NCBI GenBank assembly: GCA_030038715.1
Contig: JASHSO010000247.1
Location: 1 to 11,988 of the forward strand
Length of the DNA stretch: 11,988 nt
Direction: 5' to 3'
DNA from: Streptosporangiaceae bacterium
Lineage (GTDB): Bacteria; Actinomycetota; Actinomycetes; Streptosporangiales; Streptosporangiaceae
The notes below the pieces were generated by a model, which was given only the letters and a program-made list of their open reading frames with translations, was not told the DNA's origin and searched no databases. The translations under genes and the position numbers were made by a program. Below, piece after piece: positions 6,268-11,988 of the stretch; positions within the stretch are counted from its first letter, which is position 1, and every line of letters begins with the position of its first letter.

Positions 6268-7227
6268 TCATGCCTTCATCAGCGCCGCGAAGTCCGCAGG
6301 ATCCACATTGCCGCCAGACAGCACCACGCCGGTCTGGGTAGCCGCCGGGACCAGGCCGACCAGCAGCGCAGCCAGGGCGACCGCGCCACTGGGCTCGACC
6401 ACGATCTTGAGCCTGGAGAAGCAGAACCGCATGGCTTCCACGATCTCCTCCTCCGACACCGTGACCACGTCGGCGAGCAGCCTGGAAGTGATGGGGAAGG
6501 TCAGTTCCCCAGGCTGGCGGGCCCGCAGCCCGTCGGCAATCGTGTCCGGCTCAGCGATGCTGACCCGATGCCCCGCCCGCACAGACAGGCTGGTGTCGGC
6601 GGCGCTAGTCGGCTCGACTCCGATCACTGTGGCCGTCGGGATCAGCCCCTTCACCGCGGTCGCGACCCCGGCGGCGAGGCCGCCACCGCCGACTGGAACC
6701 AGCACCAGCCCCAGATCGGGTACGCGCGCAGCTAGTTCGAGGCCCACCGTGCCCTGCCCCGCCATCACCTCGTAGTCGTCGAAGGGGCGGACAATGGTCA
6801 TCGAGCGCTCTGCCGCGATCTGCGCGGCGACTTCCGCACGGCTCTCCCTGGCCGGGTCGTAACGGCGCAGCTCCGCGCCGTAACCCTCGATCGCCGCAAG
6901 CTTGACCGCCGGACCGTTGGCGGGCACGACCACTACCGCGCCGATCCCGAGCAGCCGCGCAGCCAGCGCGACCGCCGCGCCATGGTTTCCCGACGAGTAG
7001 GCGACCACGCCTCGCGTCCGCTGCGCAGCGTCGAGTTGGCTCAGCTTGTTGTAGGCACCGCGGAACTTGAACGACCCGCCTCGCTGGAACACTTCGGCCT
7101 TGAGCACCACGTGACCTCCGCAGTGCTGATCGAGCGCGGCCGAGGTGAGCACGGTAGTCCGGTGCGCCACACCGTAGAGCCGGGCCGCCGCGGCCCGGAC
7201 GCTGTCCAATGTCAGTCCGTCGGCCAT
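6268..7227 (-). CDS. PLP-dependent serine/threonine dehydratase (serine racemase-like)
   Basis: A 319-residue cytoplasmic fold-type II PLP enzyme that deaminates L-threonine to 2-oxobutanoate or serine to pyruvate; some relatives racemise serine. The ATG at 7227 has GGAGG four bases upstream. Lys54 in GGSFKFRGA is the PLP lysine. SSGNHG (78-83) binds the substrate carboxylate, with Ser79 at the position of the re-face serine in serine racemase. PVGGGGL (178-184) is the phosphate loop. EPTSAAD (205-211) keeps the Glu-x3-Ala-x-Asp metal site of serine racemase, and SGGNVD (304-309) is the usual end motif. It has no C-terminal ACT regulatory domain, so it is not the isoleucine-inhibited biosynthetic IlvA form; it is the short catabolic or racemase type. 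Dehydratase is the safer name, and racemase activity is possible. It is transcribed away from the aminotransferase gene. Confidence 0.93.
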   Translation of the reverse strand: MADGLTLDSVRAAAARLYGVAHRTTVLTSAALDQHCGGHVVLKAEVFQRGGSFKFRGAYNKLSQLDAAQRTRGVVAYSSGNHGAAVALAARLLGIGAVVVVPANGPAVKLAAIEGYGAELRRYDPARESRAEVAAQIAAERSMTIVRPFDDYEVMAGQGTVGLELAARVPDLGLVLVPVGGGGLAAGVATAVKGLIPTATVIGVEPTSAADTSLSVRAGHRVSIAEPDTIADGLRARQPGELTFPITSRLLADVVTVSEEEIVEAMRFCFSRLKIVVEPSGAVALAALLVGLVPAATQTGVVLSGGNVDPADFAALMKA

Positions 7228-7333
7228 TCCGCCTCCCTGCTCGCCGGGCTAGCCAGCCTATCGGCCACGGCGCGAGCACGGCCCGCAGCCAGCGCGCTGG
7301 TAGTGTCTCGGGGTCACCGTCAGGGAGCAGTCG
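7228..7333. promoter_or_regulatory. Divergent promoter spacer between dehydratase and aminotransferase genes
   Basis: This 106-base gap must hold both promoters. TAGTGT at 7301-7306 (plus) and TAGGCT (minus, 7260-7255) fit the TANNNT form of a -10, but neither has a recognisable -35. GGGAG at 7323-7327 is the aminotransferase ribosome binding site. A shared divergent control region is plausible; no clear operator is seen. Confidence 0.35.
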
Positions 7334-8710
7334 ATGCGCGACAGGCAGCTAGACCCACCCTTCAGCCGGATCCGCCTCGGCGAACTGATCGGCCGGGAGC
7401 GTGCCGACTACCGACAGCGCCATCCCCGCTCCGCCGAGGCGTTCGCCGCGGCGGAAGGTCACTTGCTGGGCGGCGTGCCGATGACATGGATGCGGATGTG
7501 GGCGGGCGGATTCCCGCTCTACCTGGCCGGGGCCAGCGGGGCCAGGCTCACCGACATCGACGGCAACGAGTTCATCGACTTCTGCCTCGGTGATACCGGC
7601 GCCATGGCCGGGCACTCCCCGGCCGCCGTGCGCGAGGCGATCGCCCACCGCTACGGCGAACTCGGCGGCTCGACGACCATGCTGCCGACGCAGGACGCGG
7701 CCTGGGTAGGCGCCGAGCTGACTCGCAGGTTCGGCCCATCGCACTGGAGCTTCACGCTGAGCGCGACTGATGCCAACCGGTGGGCGATCAGGCTGGCCAG
7801 GCAGCTGACCGGCAGGCCAAAGATTCTCGTGTACAGCTACTGCTACCACGGCAGCGTGGACGAGACGTTCATCATCGCAACGCCCGACGGCCCGATTGCC
7901 AGGGAAGGGAACGTGGGCGCGCCCGTCGACCCGTCCGACACCACCCGGGTTGTCGAGTTCAACGACCCCGAGACGCTCGCGCGGGAACTCGCCCACCGAG
8001 ATATCGCGGCCGTGCTGATGGAGCCGGCCCTCACCAACATCGGCATCGTGCTGCCGGAGCCCGGCTACCTCCAGGCGGTCAGAGAGCTGACCCGCGCCCA
8101 CGGCAGCCTGCTGATCAACGACGAGACGCACACCTTCAGCGCCGGTCCCGGCGGCTGCACTAGGGCCTGGCAGCTCGACCCCGACATCGTGACCATCGGT
8201 AAGGCCATAGCCGGCGGGATGCCGGCTGGGGCCTTCGGGCTGTCCGCAGAGCTGGCCGACAAGATCCTCGCCGACAAGACCGCCGACATCATCGACACCG
8301 GCGGCGTCGGCGGGACGCTGGCAGGTAACGCGCTCTCGGTAGCGGCAATGCGGGCCACGCTCGAGCACGTCCTCACCGACGGAGCGTTCGAAGGCATGAT
8401 CTCGGTGGCCACCAGGTACACCGCGGGAGTCCGGGACGTGTTCGCCACTCGAGGGCTACCGTGGACCATCACCCAGCTCGGGGCACGGGCCGAGTACCGG
8501 TTCTGCCCCCGGCCGCCGCGTACCGGCGGTGAGTCAGCTGCGGCGGCCGACGTCGACATCGACGAGTACCTGCATCTGTATCTGGTCAACCGCGGAGTGC
8601 TGCTGACCCCGTTCCATAACATGGCTTTGATGTCGCCTGCCTCAACTTATCCGGATGCCGATGCCCACACCGAGATCTTCGCCGCCGCGGCGGACGAGCT
8701 GCTCGGGTGA
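7334..8710 (+). CDS. Class III PLP-dependent aminotransferase
   Basis: A 458-residue fold-type I PLP enzyme, close in plan to glutamate-1-semialdehyde aminomutases and related omega- or beta-amino acid transaminases. The ATG at 7334 has GGGAG six bases upstream. DIDGNEFIDFCLGD (74-87) is the N-terminal family signature. The cofactor phosphate-binding segment reads SATDANRWAIRLAR (143-156), where the family usually has SGTEA. CYHGS (170-174) provides the ring-stacking aromatic region. INDETHTF (261-268) carries Asp263, which pairs with the pyridine nitrogen, and IGKAIAGGMP (288-297) holds the PLP lysine Lys290. The C-terminal domain is intact (GVLLTPFHNMALMSPAST, 421-438). It is probably not the haem-pathway HemL, since the N-terminal 60 residues and the SATDA segment differ and no haem genes are near. 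The substrate is unknown; an amine or beta/gamma-amino acid is likely. It is divergent from the dehydratase, which suggests related metabolism. Confidence 0.92.
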   Translation: MRDRQLDPPFSRIRLGELIGRERADYRQRHPRSAEAFAAAEGHLLGGVPMTWMRMWAGGFPLYLAGASGARLTDIDGNEFIDFCLGDTGAMAGHSPAAVREAIAHRYGELGGSTTMLPTQDAAWVGAELTRRFGPSHWSFTLSATDANRWAIRLARQLTGRPKILVYSYCYHGSVDETFIIATPDGPIAREGNVGAPVDPSDTTRVVEFNDPETLARELAHRDIAAVLMEPALTNIGIVLPEPGYLQAVRELTRAHGSLLINDETHTFSAGPGGCTRAWQLDPDIVTIGKAIAGGMPAGAFGLSAELADKILADKTADIIDTGGVGGTLAGNALSVAAMRATLEHVLTDGAFEGMISVATRYTAGVRDVFATRGLPWTITQLGARAEYRFCPRPPRTGGESAAAADVDIDEYLHLYLVNRGVLLTPFHNMALMSPASTYPDADAHTEIFAAAADELLG

Positions 8711-8865
8711 ACCCGGCTGAACCGTGCGCGCGAGCCTGTCCCACGTGAGCGCGGAGCTGCCATTGTTCGTCGCGGCGTGCATCGTTGTTGGCGCGCTGCC
8801 CGAGCCGGCGACTGCGCCCGCCCGAGCCAACGTGTGATGGGAGTCTTGAGGATTCCGCGCGGTTC

Positions 8866-8884
8866 TGTTGCGATAGTGCAAATA
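8866..8884 (+). promoter_or_regulatory. Possible leaderless start of the YfhO-like gene
   Basis: The ATG at 8884 has no Shine-Dalgarno-like sequence. GATAGT at 8872-8877 matches the -10 consensus at four of six positions and ends six bases before the ATG, so transcription would start at or next to the A of the ATG, as in actinobacterial leaderless mRNAs. TTGAGG at 8846-8851 is the nearest -35-like box, but its 20-base spacing is long. Confidence 0.35.
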
Positions 8885-11724
8885 TGAGGACCGAACCGCC
8901 GCCGACCTCATCGGCTGCTGACACGCCCGGGCTGAGCCGGGCACCGGCGCCGCCGCGGCGGACGGGCGATGTCTCGGCCGTCCTCGTCCTTGTTGCCCTG
9001 CCTGTGCTGGTCTTCGGCTTCCCGGCGCTCTTCGGACATGTGGTTGTCCCAGGCGACGACCTGACGCAGAACTACCCGTTGCGGGTACTTGCCGGGCAGC
9101 AGATCCGGGCTGGCAACCTGCCTTTGTTCGACCCGGACATCTGGAGCGGCGCTCCGTTGCTTGCCGACTGGAACGCCGGCGCTGCCTACCCGCTCACCTG
9201 GCTGTTCGCGATCCTGCCTGGCGTCGCGGCGTGGACGGTCAACATGATCGCCACCTGGGCCGTCGCTGGAGTCGGAATGTTCGCCTTCCTGCGCGCGCTC
9301 CGGCTGGCGAGCCTGGCCAGCTTCCTCGGAGCGCTGTCGTTCGCCTTCGCCGGGGCCATGTCGGCCCAGGTAGGTCACCTCGGCCTGGTGGCAGGCATGA
9401 GCTGGGTGCCGCTGGAACTGCTGGCCATCCTCAGGCTCTCGCAGCAGCAGAGCGCAGCCTCCCGGCTCAGCTGGATCGCGATCCTCGCCGCGGCCTTTGG
9501 CCTGACGATCCTCGCGGGCGAGCCACGCGCGGTCGACAACGCGGGCGTGGTCGTCCTGCTGTACGCGTGCTGGCGGATCGCCCGGCTCGGCCGCCGCTGC
9601 GCCCCGGCAGCAGCGTCGGTCACTGCGGGCGTCATACTCGGTGTTTGCGTGGGAGCTGTCCAGTTGCTACCTGGGCTGGCCGCGATCGCCACGTCCGAGC
9701 GCTCGGCAAGCTCGATGGCCCTGTTCAATGCCGGCTCGCTGGCACCGAAGTGGCTCCTGCTGCTGCTGGTGCCCGACCTGCTTGGCGGCTCGGGCTCGTT
9801 CGGCCAGCCCAGCTTCTTCGCCAGCTACAACCTGGCCGAGGTGACGAGCTACGTGGGCATACTCCCGCTCGTCGCCGCCCTGGTCCTGCTCAGCCGCCTC
9901 CGGCTGCGCTCGCGGGCACCCGAGTGGCTCATCTGGCACGTGGTGGCGATCGTCGGTGCCGTATTCGCGCTCGGCGGTCAGACGCCGCTCGGGCGCCTGC
10001 TCGTCCACGTGCCGCTCTTCGGTGACCAGCGGCTGCAAAGCCGGAACATCATGGTGCTGGACCTGGCTCTCGCCGTCCTCCTCGCTTACTGGGCGGACCG
10101 GCCGTTCGGCACGGGCAGTCGCAGCCTGTCCTGGGGTCGACGTCTCCGCATCGACCTGGAGACCGTCCTCGGGGCTCTCCCGCCGACCGCCGTGATCGTG
10201 GTCGCCGTTTTCGCCGTAATGCAGAGCACCCGGATGCTCGGCTGGCTCGGGGTAAGTGCCCGCGTGGCAGGCGTCGCCGGGCAGCACCTGCGTCCGTGGC
10301 TGGTCCCTTATGCCGTGATAGGAGCGGGCGCACTTGCGCTGGTGATCTTCGGACAACGCCTCAGGCCTGACCGACGCCGGCGCTTGCTGGCTGCCTTCGT
10401 CGTCACTGACCTGGTCGTCTTCACGGTTCTTGCGGTCGTCGCGGTGGGAACGGGGTTTGGCGGCAGGGCCAGCGCATCGGTCTCCGCGGGGCGCACAGTC
10501 TCGCGGGTTTCCGGGCAGCGGGCCAGCCACACTTCGGCCGCGGTCGCGGCTGTGCGGCCGATCTCCGCCCTGGGTTATGGCGGCCGGTATGCGGTCTACG
10601 ACCCCGGCCTGCTCTACGACGGGGAGCTGACCACCCTCGCCTCGCCAGATCTCAACGTGATGACCGCCACGCCGTCGGTTCAGGGCTACTCCTCGATAGT
10701 CGACCGCCGCTATGCGGTCACAACCGGGTCGCACTACCCCATCGGCGGCGGTCAGGACCTGCTCGCTCCGAGCGCGATCGGGAACGGAACGCTCGACCAG
10801 CTCGACACGACGATCCTGCTCACTCCCGCCGCGTACATGATCACCTCGTCGCGGTCCGGCGGGCCGCCCGGCGGACCCCCGGGAACCGGCAGACGCGTCA
10901 TCACGGCGGACCACGACAGCACCTGGTACTTCGCCAGGCAGCTCGACGTGACAAGGGTCACGGTGCCGGATTCCGATGCGCGGCAAAGTGCCAGGACCGG
11001 AACTCAGATCGGGCTGGTGGCGGCGAACGGCGGCACGAAGTGGTTCAGCGCCAAGGCCATCGGCACTACCGTACTCGGCATCGATCTTCGCCAGCCCGTG
11101 ACCAGCGTCGCTATAGTCGGCCGGGCCGGCCGCAGGGCGAGCACGCTCGGCCCGCCGACCATCGTGGTATCGGGCGGCGCTGTCTTCGTGGCCGACGGCC
11201 AGCTGCAGGACGCACTGGCCCCGCCGCGCTGGGCATATGCCGGCCAGGACGGTTCGTTCGGTATCTTCGTGAACCGCGACGCGCGTGGCGCGCTCGTTCT
11301 GCGCGGAGTGCGTGGCGGGTCTGTCGCGGGCGCGTCGGCGCGAGTGCTGACCGGCCCTGCCGCCGACCCGACTTCCGCTGCCGTGTCGTCGCCGCACGGG
11401 GTCCGTGTCGTCCGCTCGGTCGCGGCCATTCCAGGCTGGACCGCTACCTGGAAGCCAGCGCACGGCCCGCCGGTAACGCTCAGCGTGGGACGGTCCGGGC
11501 TTGTCCAGTCAGTGGTCGTCCCGCCCGGACGCGGGGTCCTAACCTGGACCTACGACGCGCCGGGATTCCTGTACGGCGCCCTGTTGTCGCTGTTCGGGGT
11601 CGTGCTCGTCATCTTGTTGTTGCTGGCCCGCCGGTCACGACTCGCAGCCTTGCTGCGCTACCGGCGGCCGGTCAGCGGTTCGCCTTCGGCGCTGGGTGAG
11701 ACCCTTGCCGAGCCGCGCGTTTGA
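8884..11724 (+). CDS. YfhO-family polytopic membrane protein (GT-C glycosyltransferase-like)
   Basis: A 946-residue inner-membrane protein counted from the ATG at 8884. The frame runs back to a start at 8785, but those extra 33 residues are Cys/Arg-rich and unlike the family. After a disordered, proline-rich cytoplasmic head (1-28), about 14 hydrophobic spans lie between 31 and 522. A large Gly/Ser/Val-rich extracytoplasmic domain (about 525-890) and a final span at about 895-915 with a basic tail follow. VVPGDDLTQNYPLR (54-67) in the first outer loop carries the acidic pair expected of GT-C enzymes. DPDIWSGAPLLADWNAGAAY (83-102) is a typical YfhO stretch. In Gram-positive bacteria YfhO relatives add sugars from a lipid carrier to cell-wall polymers outside the membrane. 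The donor and acceptor here are unknown; no glycosyltransferase partner lies nearby. Residues about 657-667 hold a Gly-Pro-rich insert (GGPPGGPPGTG). Confidence 0.88.
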   Translation: MRTEPPPTSSAADTPGLSRAPAPPRRTGDVSAVLVLVALPVLVFGFPALFGHVVVPGDDLTQNYPLRVLAGQQIRAGNLPLFDPDIWSGAPLLADWNAGAAYPLTWLFAILPGVAAWTVNMIATWAVAGVGMFAFLRALRLASLASFLGALSFAFAGAMSAQVGHLGLVAGMSWVPLELLAILRLSQQQSAASRLSWIAILAAAFGLTILAGEPRAVDNAGVVVLLYACWRIARLGRRCAPAAASVTAGVILGVCVGAVQLLPGLAAIATSERSASSMALFNAGSLAPKWLLLLLVPDLLGGSGSFGQPSFFASYNLAEVTSYVGILPLVAALVLLSRLRLRSRAPEWLIWHVVAIVGAVFALGGQTPLGRLLVHVPLFGDQRLQSRNIMVLDLALAVLLAYWADRPFGTGSRSLSWGRRLRIDLETVLGALPPTAVIVVAVFAVMQSTRMLGWLGVSARVAGVAGQHLRPWLVPYAVIGAGALALVIFGQRLRPDRRRRLLAAFVVTDLVVFTVLAVVAVGTGFGGRASASVSAGRTVSRVSGQRASHTSAAVAAVRPISALGYGGRYAVYDPGLLYDGELTTLASPDLNVMTATPSVQGYSSIVDRRYAVTTGSHYPIGGGQDLLAPSAIGNGTLDQLDTTILLTPAAYMITSSRSGGPPGGPPGTGRRVITADHDSTWYFARQLDVTRVTVPDSDARQSARTGTQIGLVAANGGTKWFSAKAIGTTVLGIDLRQPVTSVAIVGRAGRRASTLGPPTIVVSGGAVFVADGQLQDALAPPRWAYAGQDGSFGIFVNRDARGALVLRGVRGGSVAGASARVLTGPAADPTSAAVSSPHGVRVVRSVAAIPGWTATWKPAHGPPVTLSVGRSGLVQSVVVPPGRGVLTWTYDAPGFLYGALLSLFGVVLVILLLLARRSRLAALLRYRRPVSGSPSALGETLAEPRV

Positions 11725-11761
11725 GCCGGACTCTGCGGTGGCTACTATCACATGGCGGCTC
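11723..11761. terminator. Weak bidirectional terminator candidate between convergent genes
   Basis: GAGCCG (11723-11728) and CGGCTC (11756-11761) pair perfectly over six bases, but the loop is 27 bases and no T run follows. It sits in the 63-base gap between the convergent YfhO-like and helicase-like genes, where a terminator is expected. It may be chance. Confidence 0.25.
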
Positions 11762-11787
11762 GGCTGACTTGATCCACGGATACTTGC

Positions 11788-11988
11788 TCATCGGACCGCC
11801 ACCCGCAGCCGGGAGAGGTACGCCATAACGGCCTGGTTGGCCTCCCAGCCATCGGGGAACTTGGCCGGCACGTTCAGGTGCACCGGCTCCGTCGACGGGT
11901 AGGCGTCGAGCAACTCGGGGATCCCGGCTCGGGCCACCACGATGCAGGCGTGCCGGTGACGTGATGTCAGCACGCAGAGGCGCCCGGC
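11788..11988 (-). CDS. C-terminal end of a probable superfamily I helicase/AAA ATPase (partial)
   Basis: Only the last 66 codons are visible; the frame stays open to the right edge, so an internal GTG at 11973 is not the real start. The visible part begins AGRLCVLTSRHRHACIVVAR. This resembles helicase motif VI of superfamily I enzymes, in which R-L-x-V-x-x-(S/T)-R-x-R supplies the arginine finger, followed by the strand that closes the second RecA-like domain. The rest (PAKFPDGWEANQAVMAYL) looks like the short tail seen in actinobacterial proteins of this type. Nothing can be said about the substrate. It converges on the YfhO-like gene. Confidence 0.6.
   Translation of the reverse strand, partial: AGRLCVLTSRHRHACIVVARAGIPELLDAYPSTEPVHLNVPAKFPDGWEANQAVMAYLSRLRVAVR

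Noticed and set aside
7349..8368. 339-residue minus-strand open frame
   Set aside because: Antisense shadow of the clearly identified class III aminotransferase.
8785..8883. Extended N-terminus for the YfhO-like protein from an upstream start
   Set aside because: The 33 extra residues are Cys/Arg-rich and unlike the family; the ATG at 8884 begins a normal proline-rich head and fits a leaderless promoter.
9667..11463. 598-residue minus-strand open frame
   Set aside because: Antisense shadow of the YfhO-like gene; Arg/Gly/Glu-rich, no domains.

Overview
This is a chromosomal stretch from a high-GC actinobacterium. Third codon positions are almost all G or C, GTG starts occur, most starts have GGAGG-type ribosome binding sites, and arginine AGG codons are fairly frequent. 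I see nothing that fixes the genus. There are no rRNA or tRNA genes, CRISPR arrays, insertion sequences or phage integration signs. Ten protein genes are supported; the two at the window edges are cut off.

Left third (1-3370): a long protein with a disordered N-terminal part and a C-terminal domain that looks like a RelA/SpoT-type nucleotidyltransferase fold. It overlaps by ATGA with an 87-residue acidic protein. Facing them on the minus strand is a long disordered protein of about 529 residues with a conserved-looking helical tail. The convergent genes overlap at their stop codons (CTAA, 1781-1784). The large plus-strand open frame opposite the disordered gene is a shadow.

Middle (3632-8710): a group of PLP enzymes around a TetR regulator. 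In order they are a TrpB2-type tryptophan synthase beta chain (+), a 60-residue single-span membrane protein (+), a 389-base spacer with a hairpin and a palindromic operator candidate, a TetR-family regulator (+), a serine/threonine dehydratase or serine racemase-like enzyme (-), and a class III aminotransferase (+). The dehydratase and aminotransferase are divergent across 106 bases. Two fold-type II enzymes and one fold-type I enzyme acting on amino acids suggest amino acid turnover, but no shared pathway can be proved from the sequence.

Right third (8884-11988): a 946-residue YfhO-type polytopic membrane protein of the GT-C glycosyltransferase-like class, apparently a single-gene unit with a possible leaderless start. 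It converges on the C-terminal end of a protein that looks like a superfamily I helicase and runs off the window.

The best candidate for something not well described is the first pair: a possible alarmone-synthetase-like effector domain translationally coupled to a small acidic partner, with a disordered convergent neighbour. This rests on motif reading only.
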